Positions 25,031 through 32,005 of a stretch of 32,005 nt of DNA are shown here, piece after piece. Location: assembly GCA_903861155.1 (NCBI GenBank), contig CAIOTL010000127.1:1-32005 (forward strand). Reading direction: 5' to 3'. This stretch comes from an uncultured Bacteroidota bacterium (GTDB lineage: Bacteria > Bacteroidota > Bacteroidia > Flavobacteriales > Flavobacteriaceae). How positions within the stretch are numbered: position 1 is the stretch's first letter; each line of letters opens with the position of its first letter. The translations under genes were made by a program, and so were the position numbers. The notes under the pieces are model-generated. The model was not told the DNA's origin. It worked only from the letters and a program-made list of their open reading frames with translations, and did no database searches.

Positions 25031-26071
25031 ATGAAAGAAGAAATTAACGCTTATAATAACATTTTAGGATTAATAGGTAACACACCACTTATTAAACTAA
25101 ATAAAGTTACTGAAGAATTAAAGGGGAATTTTTACGCAAAAGTAGAAGCATTTAATCCCGGTCATTCCACTAAAGATAGAATTGCTTTATTCATAATTGA
25201 AGAAGCTGAAAAAAGAGGAATACTTTCTCCAGGTGACACTATTATAGAAACTACTTCCGGAAATACCGGTTTTAGTTTAGCGATGGTGAGTATTATTAAG
25301 GGTTATAATTGTATTTTGGCTGTTACGTCAAAATCATCTAAAGACAAAATCGATATGCTTCGAAGTTTAGGAGCAAAAGTATATGTTTGTCCAGCACACG
25401 TTTCTGCCGATGATGAACGTTCTTATTACAATGTTGCCAAGCGTTTACATGAAGAAACCAAAGGATCCGTTTACATCAATCAATATTTTAATCAACTGAA
25501 TGTTGATGCACACTATAAATCGACAGGGCCTGAAATTTGGGAACAAACTAATGGTAAAATCACACACCTTATCGCTTGTAGCGGAACAGGTGGTACCATT
25601 TCTGGAACTGCAAAATATTTGAAAGAACAAAACCCAAATATTAGAATTTTAGGAGTTGATGCCTTTGGTTCCGTATTGAAAAAATACCATGAGACTAAAG
25701 AGTTCGACAATAACGAAATCTATCCCTATAGAATTGAAGGACTGGGTAAAAATTTGATTCCATCGGCTACGGATTTTGATATAATTGACAAGTTCATAAA
25801 AGTTACCGATGAAGAAAGTGCCCACGCAACAAGAGAATTAGCAAGAAGAGAAGGTTTATTTGTAGGGTATACTTCCGGTGCGGTTCTTCAAGCTATTAAA
25901 CAATATGCTGAGGAAGGCGAGTTCAACGAAAACAGCAATGTAATTGCCATTTTCCCTGACCACGGTTCCCGTTATATGAGCAAAGTGTTCAGCGATGACT
26001 GGATGAACGAGCAAGGTTTCTTTGACAGCATCAACGAAGAAGAAGCTCAAAAAATAGAATTTATAAAATAG
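25031..26071 (+). CDS. PLP-dependent cysteine synthase / cystathionine beta-synthase-like enzyme
   Basis: A fold type II PLP enzyme of the cysteine synthase family, 346 residues. I choose the ATG at 25031. A GTG eight codons earlier adds MSLINYFF, which has no family counterpart. Features are [16 protein letters not shown] (9-24), the PLP lysine in [11 protein letters not shown] (42-52, Lys48), the substrate loop ETTSGNTG (73-80), and the phosphate-binding GTGGTISG (185-192). The C-terminal extension (about 300-346, [20 protein letters not shown]) has no CBS/Bateman domain. It could make cysteine from O-acetylserine and sulfide, or cystathionine from serine and homocysteine. The NPGHSTKDR form differs from the common NPGGSVKDR of O-acetylserine sulfhydrylase and leaves the reaction open. 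There is no adjacent cysE or met gene. A terminator follows. Confidence 0.88.
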   Translation: MKEEINAYNNILGLIGNTPLIKLNKVTEELKGNFYAKVEAFNPGHSTKDRIALFIIEEAEKRGILSPGDTIIETTSGNTGFSLAMVSIIKGYNCILAVTSKSSKDKIDMLRSLGAKVYVCPAHVSADDERSYYNVAKRLHEETKGSVYINQYFNQLNVDAHYKSTGPEIWEQTNGKITHLIACSGTGGTISGTAKYLKEQNPNIRILGVDAFGSVLKKYHETKEFDNNEIYPYRIEGLGKNLIPSATDFDIIDKFIKVTDEESAHATRELARREGLFVGYTSGAVLQAIKQYAEEGEFNENSNVIAIFPDHGSRYMSKVFSDDWMNEQGFFDSINEEEAQKIEFIK

Positions 26072-26112
26072 TTCAATTAGATTTTTAGAAACTTAGATAT
26101 TTTAGATATAAT

Positions 26113-26147
26113 AAAAAAAAACTCAAGAGCTATCTTGAGTTTTTTTA
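26113..26147. terminator. Bidirectional terminator between the cysteine-synthase-like gene and yebC
   Basis: ACTCAAGA (26121-26128) pairs with TCTTGAGT (26133-26140) around a GCTA loop. An A8 tract precedes it and a T7-8 tract follows it, which extends the stem and gives a U run in both directions. Confidence 0.92.
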
Positions 26148-26202
26148 TGCCTATTTTCAAATCAAATCCGAAGGAATCTTATAATTTAAGAAGTCTAAAG
26201 AT

Positions 26203-26913
26203 CTATTCTTCCATCGTATGATACACGTTCATCACGTCATCATCTTCTTCGATTTTTTCGATTAATTTCTCTACGTCAGCCATTTCAGCTTCGCTTAATT
26301 TTTTAGTGATTTGTGGTATTCTTTCAAAACCAGAAGAAAGGATTTCTATTTTTCTGTTTTCCAATTCTTTTTGGATGGTTCCAAAACTATTAAAAGGAGC
26401 ATAAATTAAGATACCGTCTTCGTCTTCAAAAACCTCTTCGGCACCAAAATCGATTAATTCTAATTCTAATTCTTCAGGATCCATTCCGTTAGCAGGAATT
26501 CTGAAGTTACAAGTGTGATCAAACATAAATTCAACGGAACCTTGTGTTCCCATAGTGCCGTTGCATTTGTTAAAATAACTTCTAACATTGGCAACCGTTC
26601 TGTTGTTATTATCCGTTGCTGTTTCAACTAAAATTGCGATTCCGTGAGGCGCATACCCCTCAAACAATACTTCTTTATAGTTGGCCGTATCCTTATCGGT
26701 TGCCTTTTTAATGGCGCGTTCCACGTTTTCTTTAGGCATATTTGCTGCCTTCGAGTTCTGTATTACTGCTCTTAATCTTGAGTTGGCGTCAGGATTTGGC
26801 CCGCCTTCCTTAACAGCCATTACAATATCTTTACCAATTCTGGTAAATGCTTTGGCCATTGCAGACCAACGTTTCATTTTTCTTCCTTTTCTAAATTCGA
26901 ACGCTCTTCCCAT
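26203..26913 (-). CDS. yebC: YebC/PmpR family protein (TACO1-like)
   Basis: A 236-residue protein with the family's invariant start (MGRAFEFRKGRKMKRWSAMA, then FTRIGKDIVMAVKEGGPNPDANSRLR). The next block is AANMPKENVERAIKKA (about 57-72), then YEGYAPHGIAILVE-type LFEGYAPHGIAILVETATDN (about 84-102), RSYFNKCNGTMGTQGSVEFMF and an acidic C-terminal domain. YebC proteins were named as transcriptional regulators (PmpR). More recent work on relatives, including mitochondrial TACO1, points to relief of ribosome stalling at proline stretches. From sequence alone I cannot choose between the two. It is monocistronic, with its own promoter match and a terminator. Confidence 0.95.
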   Translation of the reverse strand: MGRAFEFRKGRKMKRWSAMAKAFTRIGKDIVMAVKEGGPNPDANSRLRAVIQNSKAANMPKENVERAIKKATDKDTANYKEVLFEGYAPHGIAILVETATDNNNRTVANVRSYFNKCNGTMGTQGSVEFMFDHTCNFRIPANGMDPEELELELIDFGAEEVFEDEDGILIYAPFNSFGTIQKELENRKIEILSSGFERIPQITKKLSEAEMADVEKLIEKIEEDDDVMNVYHTMEE

Positions 26914-26982
26914 TTCTTAATTTTTTTACTTCTAAAATCAAAAATCGTTTATCATCAATCTTAAATCATTATTCTCAACACG

Positions 26983-27012
26983 CAAAACTAACTTTTTCAA
27001 TTGCAATATCAA
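26983..27012 (-). promoter_or_regulatory. Probable yebC promoter
   Basis: Minus-strand TTG (27012-27010), a 19-base spacer and TAGTTTTG (26990-26983). The -7 element ends 69 bases before the ATG at 26913. The spacing is ideal and the leader is longer than at the other promoters here. Confidence 0.5.
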
Positions 27013-27121
27013 TATTCAATTTCAATTTCATTTTTTTCAATTTAAAAATCACATTACCATTTTATTGACTTTATTTCTTACAAAAAGGTGATTTCATAAT
27101 TGTTTCGAAATAAATACCTAG

Positions 27122-29146
27122 TTATTTTAAGTTTGCAATGATTTTTATGGATTCAAAAACACGGAAGTTGTTTTTTAAATTTTTAATTTTTGTACTATTT
27201 AGTGATTTTAAGTAAGTGCTGTTTTCAATCTTTTGTTTGTCATTACTAGTGTTGCTAACATTAAAGGGATATTGCGTTTTACTAAATGTTTCTATTTCTT
27301 TCCATTCCTTCGAAAATTTATTCAATTTATTTAAGTTGAAAACTGCACTAAATTGCATTGGTATAGTAAAGGGCTGAAAAGTAAAAAAATGATTAAAAGC
27401 TGCCTTTAAACGGATGTTTTTTTGTAATTCTATATTGTTTTTTGATTTTTGTTTATATTCTAAAATAGCTTGTTTTTGTTTTTTATTCATTGGAAACTTA
27501 TTGGTATCCACGATGTTTTCAATTTTATCATTTTTTATAGCAGTAGCATAACCATTTTCTCTATGCATTTGATCATCAAATAAACTAGGAATTTCAATAT
27601 CTGGCGTAATACCACTGTATTGATTCGTTTTTCCGGTTACTCGATAAAATTCTCCAATGGTTAGTTTCAGAAATTGATCTTTTTCATTTGGCAAGGGAAC
27701 TATTTCTTGAATTGTAGCTTTACCTAAGGACTTTGTTCCTACAATCAACGCTAAATTATAATCTTGCATCACATTAGCAAAAAATTCACTTGCAGAAGCT
27801 GAGAAGCCATTGATTAATATAATTATTGGGCCCGAATAACTATTTTTTGGTTTCTGATTACCAACAATTTCTTTTTTATGTGCTTTACTAACAACTTGTG
27901 CTAAATAGGAAGTATTCATAAACAAACCACAGAGAAAAACGGCTTCTTCCATAGAACCGCCACCGTTGTTTTCTAAATCAATAATTAAGCCCGTAATTTT
28001 GTCCTCTTTTAGTTTAGCTATTTCTAGGGCTACATCGTTACTTACATTTGTTTGTCCGTTTTCTAAAGTTGAATAAAAGCTAGGGATTTTAATATAACCC
28101 GTTCTTTGATTATCTTTTTCCAGAATATAACTATAAACACTATTTTGATAATCTCTCATGACTTGCTTGTAGAGATTTGCATTGTAAACTTCTCCGCTTT
28201 TTTTCTTGAGTGTTACTACTATACTTTTGTATTGGCTTGAACTTAATATTTTAGTTATTTTTTCAAAATTAAAGCAATTGACTGCGTATTCTTCTTCCTT
28301 CGATTTTATTTTAATAACTTGATCTCCTAGTTCTATTTTTTCCGAAAAATAAGCTGGACTACCTGGTAATATCTCATCTATGGTGAGATTATTTTTTTCT
28401 TTTATCGAAAGACCGATTCCTAAAGTATAGTTGTCTGAACTAATCGACGAAAGAAAATTTGATTTTTCATTAGTTGAAAAAAATTCGGTGTGAGGGTCAA
28501 AATAGGAACAATAAACGTTAAAATAAAGGTCGTAAAAAGCTTCTGTTGTAAGGTCGAATTCGTTAGCTTCACAGGTGTAATCGTCAAATATCTTTTGTTT
28601 TGAAGTTTCCGAAATGCTTGAGAACACGGATATTAGTGAATTTTTATTTGAACTACTTTGAGCTATTTCATTTAGCACATCAAAAAGCATTCTTTTTTTA
28701 TAATATTTTTTTAATTCTTCTTCCGTTTTTAAATAAGGCATTACTTTTTTAGAAGAACTCATCATTTCCGTACTGCTCAGAGAAAATTTTTCTTTCTTAA
28801 TCGATTCTATAATTGCAGTTTGACGACTAACTGCTTTTTGATAAGTGGTATAAAATTCATTCAAAAATCTGCAATTCAAAGTGTTGCTATAATCGTCTAA
28901 TTTGTATTTGTGTTTTTTAAGACTGTTGATTTCTGATTCTAAAAACAAAACGTTTCTTTCATCTAAAGCTTTTAGAAAATGGTTATAAACATAAACCGAT
29001 AAACTATCATTAATCGGTTTAGGTTTATAATGAAACTCTTTAACCAAAGCATTAATTTTGGATAATGTAGTACAAGCATCTGCTTTGGTTTGCGCAGGGA
29101 GTTCTTTTGAAAAAAACAGGATTAGAAAGAAGATTATTTTTCTCAA
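27122..29146 (-). CDS. Tail-specific protease, S41 family C-terminal processing peptidase
   Basis: A 674-residue exported serine protease with a signal peptide (MRKIIFFLILFFSKELPAQ, about 19 residues), so it is periplasmic. The N-terminal helical domain (about 25-210) has the Tsp/Prc pattern (ALDERNVLFLESEINSLKKH; SVFSSISETS; VYCSYFDPHTEFFS). It is followed by a PDZ domain (about 230-320, LGIGLSIKEKNNLTIDEILPGSPAYFSEKIELGDQVIKI as its core) and the S41 core. GLIIDLENNGGGSMEEA and FSASASEFFANVMQDYN contain the nucleophile, Ser451 by alignment spacing with E. coli Tsp Ser430. GTKSLGKATIQE carries the general base, Lys476. The S-to-K spacing of 25 equals that of Tsp. It degrades or trims proteins from their C-termini. 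The gene is AT-rich and Lys/Asn-rich and stands alone between yebC and gcvT. Confidence 0.94.
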   Translation of the reverse strand: MRKIIFFLILFFSKELPAQTKADACTTLSKINALVKEFHYKPKPINDSLSVYVYNHFLKALDERNVLFLESEINSLKKHKYKLDDYSNTLNCRFLNEFYTTYQKAVSRQTAIIESIKKEKFSLSSTEMMSSSKKVMPYLKTEEELKKYYKKRMLFDVLNEIAQSSSNKNSLISVFSSISETSKQKIFDDYTCEANEFDLTTEAFYDLYFNVYCSYFDPHTEFFSTNEKSNFLSSISSDNYTLGIGLSIKEKNNLTIDEILPGSPAYFSEKIELGDQVIKIKSKEEEYAVNCFNFEKITKILSSSQYKSIVVTLKKKSGEVYNANLYKQVMRDYQNSVYSYILEKDNQRTGYIKIPSFYSTLENGQTNVSNDVALEIAKLKEDKITGLIIDLENNGGGSMEEAVFLCGLFMNTSYLAQVVSKAHKKEIVGNQKPKNSYSGPIIILINGFSASASEFFANVMQDYNLALIVGTKSLGKATIQEIVPLPNEKDQFLKLTIGEFYRVTGKTNQYSGITPDIEIPSLFDDQMHRENGYATAIKNDKIENIVDTNKFPMNKKQKQAILEYKQKSKNNIELQKNIRLKAAFNHFFTFQPFTIPMQFSAVFNLNKLNKFSKEWKEIETFSKTQYPFNVSNTSNDKQKIENSTYLKSLNSTKIKNLKNNFRVFESIKIIANLK

Positions 29147-29196
29147 TTGTTATTTCTTATAAAAATTCATTTTTTTTCTACAGAATAAAACGAACT

Positions 29197-29252
29197 CAGA
29201 TTTCACTAATCTTCACAAATTAAAAAATCTGTGCTAAACTGAGAAATCTGTG
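29197..29252. repeat. AAATCTGTG short repeats downstream of gcvT
   Basis: The 120-base gap between gcvT and the protease gene holds CAGATTTC (29197-29204) and its reverse complement GAAATCTG (29243-29250), plus two direct copies of AAATCTGTG (29225-29233 and 29244-29252). Similar AATCTGTG tracts are often seen between genes in Bacteroidota, but copy number cannot be judged here. There is no strong terminator-like stem. Confidence 0.5.
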
Positions 29253-29266
29253 TTTTAATATTTTTT

Positions 29267-30349
29267 CTATTTCTTGTAAAACGGCAATTTTACCACTTTC
29301 GCCCGAACATCATTTTTTCGGATTCTAATGAAAATATCACTGCCAATATTGCTGTTTTCGGTAGTTACATAACCCATTCCGATTCCAACATTCATCGATG
29401 GGGACATGGTACCCGAAGTGACAATCCCAATTATATTTTCGTTAGCATCCACAATTTCATAATCATGTCTCGGTACCGAACGCTCTTGCATTTCAAAAGC
29501 TACTAATTTCTTAGCAACACCTTCTTCTTTTTGCTTTTTCAAGTTTTCTGAATTCGTAAATTCCTTATTGAATTTCGTAATCCAACCCAAACCAGCTTCA
29601 AGTGGCGAAGTCGTATCGTTGATATCGTTTCCGTACAAACAGAAACCCATTTCCAATCGTAAAGTATCACGAGCCGCAAGACCAATTGGCTTGATGCCAA
29701 AGGCAGCACCCGCTTCAAAAACTTTATTCCAAATTTGTTCTACTTCCGAATTTTTACAATAAATCTCAAAACCTCCCGAACCGGTATAACCCGTTGCCGA
29801 AATAATCACGTGCTCGATTCCTGCAAAATCTCCAACTTCAAAATGATAATAGTCAATCGCTGCTAAATCTATCGAAGACAAGGCTTGCATCGCTTCAACC
29901 GCTTTTGGACCTTGAATCGCCAATAACGAATAATCATCCGAAAGGTTTTTCATTTCTACGCCCAAGTCATTGTGTGATGAAATCCAATCCCAATCTTTAT
30001 CGATATTCGAAGCATTTACGACCAATAAATACTGCTCGTCTTTCATTTTGTAAACCAATAAATCATCTACAATTCCGCCATCATTATTGGGTAAACACGA
30101 ATATTGCGCTCTGCCAGTGGTCAGAGTCGAAGCGTCATTCGAAGTCACTTTCTGAATCAAAGCCATCGCATTGGGTCCTGTCAACAAAAATTCGCCCATG
30201 TGCGACACATCAAAAACTCCCACACTATTGCGAACCACCTCGTGTTCAGCATTCACGCCTTCATATAAAATAGGCATATTGTATCCGGCAAACGGAAGCA
30301 TTTTGGCTCCCAAACTCTCGTGTAGGTGCGTAAGCGCAGTATTTTTCAT
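29267..30349 (-). CDS. gcvT: Glycine cleavage system T protein (aminomethyltransferase)
   Basis: Takes the aminomethyl group from the lipoylated H protein, passes the methylene to tetrahydrofolate and releases ammonia. It has 360 residues, the usual length. Characteristic parts are [14 protein letters not shown] (18-31), [11 protein letters not shown] (44-54), [20 protein letters not shown] (82-101, with the catalytic-Asp region DD at 95-96), [13 protein letters not shown] (110-122), [34 protein letters not shown] and the C-terminal [16 protein letters not shown]. This separates it from the related folate-binding protein YgfZ and from dimethylglycine oxidase. gcvH and gcvP are not in the window. 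A clear promoter lies 27 bases upstream, so the leader is too short for a glycine riboswitch. Confidence 0.96.
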   Translation of the reverse strand: MKNTALTHLHESLGAKMLPFAGYNMPILYEGVNAEHEVVRNSVGVFDVSHMGEFLLTGPNAMALIQKVTSNDASTLTTGRAQYSCLPNNDGGIVDDLLVYKMKDEQYLLVVNASNIDKDWDWISSHNDLGVEMKNLSDDYSLLAIQGPKAVEAMQALSSIDLAAIDYYHFEVGDFAGIEHVIISATGYTGSGGFEIYCKNSEVEQIWNKVFEAGAAFGIKPIGLAARDTLRLEMGFCLYGNDINDTTSPLEAGLGWITKFNKEFTNSENLKKQKEEGVAKKLVAFEMQERSVPRHDYEIVDANENIIGIVTSGTMSPSMNVGIGMGYVTTENSNIGSDIFIRIRKNDVRAKVVKLPFYKK

Positions 30350-30376
30350 TGTAGATTTTTAGTAAATTTTGAGCCG

Positions 30377-30406
30377 CAAATTTATCAATTTTATTCCGAC
30401 TGACAA
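30377..30406 (-). promoter_or_regulatory. gcvT promoter
   Basis: Minus-strand TTG (30406-30404), a 19-base spacer and TAAATTTG (30384-30377), an exact match to the Bacteroidota -33/-7 pattern. The -7 element ends 27 bases before the gcvT ATG at 30349. Confidence 0.7.
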
Positions 30407-30427
30407 AGGGTTTTTGGGAGCTATTTG

Positions 30428-30454
30428 CTTCGCCAGTTCGCTTCGCTCGTGTCC
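30428..30454 (-). repeat. Inverted second copy of the family A extra block
   Basis: Read on the minus strand, GGACACGAGCGAAGCGAACT plus the next seven bases (GGCGAAG) match 26 of 27 bases of 5606-5632. Beyond it on the same strand the sequence resembles the family A ends only loosely (GATTGCAACGAATAGCA before the block), so this is a diverged or partial copy. Confidence 0.7.
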
Positions 30455-30572
30455 TGCTATTCGTTGCAATCTTTTTCTAAACTAAAAAAGGTTTAGAAAA
30501 AGGATTTCCACTGCTATCGGGGCTAGGGCATTTGTAGTAAAATTGGGGTTTTTATTTAATCAGGATGCTGTG

Positions 30573-30682
30573 GCGAAGTCTCCCGACTTCGTACCCATTG
30601 TTATATGTATTTCTATCTTTAGCAACTTTTTTTACCTGTACTTGTCGATTATTGGGATAGCTACGAAGTCGGGAGACTTCGC
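30573..30682. repeat. Family B inverted-arm element, copy 2
   Basis: The arms at 30573-30593 and 30662-30682 are perfect 21-bp inverted repeats with core CGAAGTCTCCCGACTTCG and enclose 68 bases. Each arm holds the same internal GAAGTC/GACTTC palindrome as the copy at 6548-6673. The interior resembles that copy in reverse orientation. No reading frame of note crosses it. Confidence 0.8.
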
Positions 30683-30789
30683 AGAGTAGTCAAGATTATA
30701 TTTTGTGGTTATGACTTAGTGATACATAGCAGATCGGTGTAACTTATGAATTTTGGATTTAATTTCGTAACTTTATACAAACAAATCCA

Positions 30790-31671
30790 ATGAAAAATCC
30801 AATTCCTATAGACCGTGCAGCAATTCTAAAAAGGTATAAACCCACTGATCCGCACACGCATAAAGGAATTCAAGGTCATGCCTTATTAATTGGTGGTAGT
30901 TATGGCAGAATAGGAGCGATTGCTTTATCGTCGAAAGCGTGTTTGAAAACTGGTTGCGGATTAGTCACCGTATTTATTCCGCGATGTGGTTACGAAATCC
31001 TTCAAACTGCCAATCCCGAAGTGATGGTTCTAACGGATAGTCAGGAAAAACACCTTTCGAAAATTGAATTCGATTTTATGCCTAATGCTATCGGAATTGG
31101 TCCCGGTCTAGGGCAGGAGTTCGAAACCCAAAATGCACTTCACGAATTCCTAACCAATGACAAAACACCTTTGGTCATCGATGCCGATGCGCTGAATATT
31201 TTATCCCAAAACGCAGCATGGATTTCGTTGTTGCCCGATAAAACGATTCTCACGCCACATCCAAAAGAGCTGGAACGACTTATAGGAAAATGGAATTCCA
31301 ACACCGAAAAGTTCGAAAAAACTATTGCTTTTTCCACCCTGAATCATCTCATTATCGTGATGAAAGGCGCACCAACATTTATTATCGACGGTGAAACGAT
31401 TTACGAAAACACCACCGGAAACGCGGCTTTGGCAACCGCCGGAACTGGCGATGTGCTCACCGGAATGATTACTAGTTTGCTAGCGCAATCCTATGAACCT
31501 ATTGATGCGGCAATTCTTGGGGTGTATCTTCACGGACTAACGGCCGATATTGCGCTACCCGAAGCGGGTTATCAGGCGTTTATCGCTTCGGATGTAATTG
31601 CGAATATTGGTAAAGCGTTTTTGAGTTTGGATGAGTTTAACGTCATTGCGAGGAACGAAGCAATCTCATAA
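30790..31671 (+). CDS. nnrD: ADP-dependent NAD(P)H-hydrate dehydratase
   Basis: Repairs hydrated NADH and NADPH by ATP- or ADP-dependent dehydration, a metabolite-repair enzyme of the ribokinase-like fold. It has 293 residues. Visible motifs are [19 protein letters not shown] (about 24-42), [63 protein letters not shown] and the anion-hole segment [12 protein letters not shown] (about 216-227, with catalytic-type Asp221). The N-terminal epimerase domain (NnrE) found fused to it in many bacteria is absent, so this is the dehydratase alone, unless nnrE lies elsewhere. The last nine residues (VIARNEAIS, 285-293) and the stop are encoded by a family A repeat beginning at 31642, so the original C-terminus was probably different. 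Confidence 0.93.
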   Translation: MKNPIPIDRAAILKRYKPTDPHTHKGIQGHALLIGGSYGRIGAIALSSKACLKTGCGLVTVFIPRCGYEILQTANPEVMVLTDSQEKHLSKIEFDFMPNAIGIGPGLGQEFETQNALHEFLTNDKTPLVIDADALNILSQNAAWISLLPDKTILTPHPKELERLIGKWNSNTEKFEKTIAFSTLNHLIIVMKGAPTFIIDGETIYENTTGNAALATAGTGDVLTGMITSLLAQSYEPIDAAILGVYLHGLTADIALPEAGYQAFIASDVIANIGKAFLSLDEFNVIARNEAIS

Positions 31672-31712
31672 CGAGAGCAACAAATGTCATGGCTCCCGTT
31701 TCTCGCAATGAC
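31642..31712 (+). repeat. Family A palindromic repeat overlapping the nnrD 3' end
   Basis: GTCATTGCGAG (31642-31652) and its exact reverse complement CTCGCAATGAC (31702-31712) are the ends of a 71-base element with interior ACGAGAGCAACAAATG. Its first 30 bases are the final nine codons and stop of nnrD. As a hairpin just after the stop it may also act on the transcript's 3' end. Confidence 0.85.
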
Positions 31713-31721
31713 AATAAAAAA

Positions 31722-31788
31722 CCGCAAATTCATCAATTATAAATCTGTGACCCGAGAGCGAATTGCAAATAGATGAAGTAATTTGCGG
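31722..31788. repeat. Inverted repeat CCGCAAATT...AATTTGCGG
   Basis: CCGCAAATT (31722-31730) and AATTTGCGG (31780-31788) are perfect 9-bp inverted ends around 49 bases. Just inside, CATC (31731-31734) and GATG (31772-31775) also match. It starts 10 bases after the family A element. It could be another small palindromic element or chance structure in AT-rich DNA. Confidence 0.5.
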
Positions 31789-31830
31789 TAGTATTTTATT
31801 CCAGTAAAATTAAAAGGAAAATAAAACAAA

Positions 31831-31860
31831 ACTTCTCGATACGCTTCGTACTCGAAGTGA
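31831..31860. repeat. Near-palindromic ACTTCTCGATACGCTTCG repeat
   Basis: ACTTCTCGATACGCTTCGTA followed by CTCGAAGTGA reads similarly on both strands (arms ACTTC/GAAGT, CGATACG/CGTACTCG partly). It is G+C-richer than its flanks. I recall similar TCTCGA...CTTCG...TCGAAGTGA elements between genes in Bacteroidota. It lies 20 bases past the stop of the edge reading frame. Confidence 0.55.
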
Positions 31861-31879
31861 TGAGTATCCTTTATTAATG

Positions 31880-32005
31880 CTACAAAACCTCAAAACTATT
31901 TTGGTAAATCAGTAAAGTTTCCTTTCTTCTGAAAAGCATATTTTTATTTTGATAAGTGGGTTTTTGTAATAGAATTTTGTCCTTAAATTCCAGTAATTTA
32001 AACTG
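31880..32005 (-). CDS. Possible 3' end of a minus-strand gene running off the window
   Basis: On the minus strand the frame is open from the window edge (base 32005) for 41 codons to a TAG at 31882-31880. The peptide begins QFKLLEFKDKILLQKPTYQN and ends LLIYQNSFEVL. It looks protein-like, with mixed hydrophobic and charged residues, and is longer than the other two frames (stops after 31 codons and 1 codon). I do not recognise a family. A palindromic repeat lies just after the stop, which is where such repeats usually sit relative to genes. A stretch of this length could still be chance in AT-rich DNA. Confidence 0.4.
   Translation of the reverse strand, partial: QFKLLEFKDKILLQKPTYQNKNMLFRRKETLLIYQNSFEVL

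Larger units (their letters stand above)
30350..30789. other. gcvT-nnrD divergent intergenic region, repeat-rich
   Basis: These 440 bases hold the gcvT promoter (30377-30406), a family A-related block (30428-30454), a short stem-like AAACTAAAAAAGGTTTAG stretch near 30479, and a family B element (30573-30682). The last 100 bases should contain the nnrD promoter. TAATTTCG at 30760-30767 matches TAnnTTTG at seven of eight positions, without a TTG partner. I see no gene here. Confidence 0.65.

Noticed and set aside
30350..30376. Glycine riboswitch before gcvT
   Set aside because: The promoter -7 element ends 27 bases before the ATG, leaving no room for an aptamer.
30573..30682. CRISPR-like pair of repeats
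   Set aside because: The repeats are inverted, not direct, and there are only two with one interior, so this is a palindromic element rather than an array.

Overview
The window looks like a piece of the core chromosome of a Flavobacterium-like member of the Bacteroidota. The evidence is the AT-rich sequence with Lys/Asn/Ile-rich proteins, an outer-membrane receptor carrying the Bacteroidota carboxypeptidase-regulatory-like plus barrel architecture, the almost complete lack of Shine-Dalgarno sequences before genes, and several intergenic matches to the flavobacterial promoter pattern TTG-N17-23-TAnnTTTG. No rRNA, tRNA, CRISPR array, transposase or prophage gene was found. Nearly all genes belong to known families.

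Layout. 1-5556 (+): the 3' part of dnaK, tandem terminators, then the pta-ackA acetate/acetyl-phosphate pair. 5557-6850: a lone phosphodiester-glycosidase-like gene bracketed by palindromic repeats. 6851-8248 (-): fumC. 8481-8651 (+): a 56-residue membrane protein with its own promoter. 8705-11628 (-): an outer-membrane receptor and an ArsC/Spx-like reductase. 11743-13739 (+): a CPBP membrane protease overlapping a menE-type ligase by one base. 13805-17842 (-): DoxX protein, a secreted alpha/beta hydrolase placed 2 nt behind an acyl-CoA carboxylase beta subunit, and lpxD. 18101-19620 (+): an unrecognised, possibly HEPN-like protein overlapping an L,D-transpeptidase-like secreted protein by 4 nt. 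19713-20811 (-): prfB with a programmed +1 frameshift. 20902-21921 (+): threonine aldolase. 21974-22755 (-): DUF1003 protein and YbaB. 22898-26071 (+): oligopeptidase B and a cysteine-synthase-like PLP enzyme. 26203-30349 (-): YebC, an S41 tail-specific protease, and gcvT. 30790-31671 (+): NAD(P)HX dehydratase. At the right edge there may be the 3' end of another minus-strand gene.

The least ordinary material is intergenic. At least two families of palindromic repeats recur in several copies. One (family A here) starts GTCATTGCGAGGAACGAAGC or the variant GTCATTCCGACGAAGGAGG. The other (family B) has long inverted arms built around GAAGTCTCCCGACTTC. One family A copy forms the last nine codons and the stop of the NAD(P)HX dehydratase. 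Another small hairpin repeat sits in the pta-ackA spacer and is open in frame with ackA. prfB keeps an internal AGGAGG frameshift stimulator in a genome whose genes otherwise show little use of Shine-Dalgarno sequences.

I found no convincing complete new multi-gene system. The best leads are the uncharacterised gene at 18101-18907 coupled to the transpeptidase-like gene, and the repeat families.
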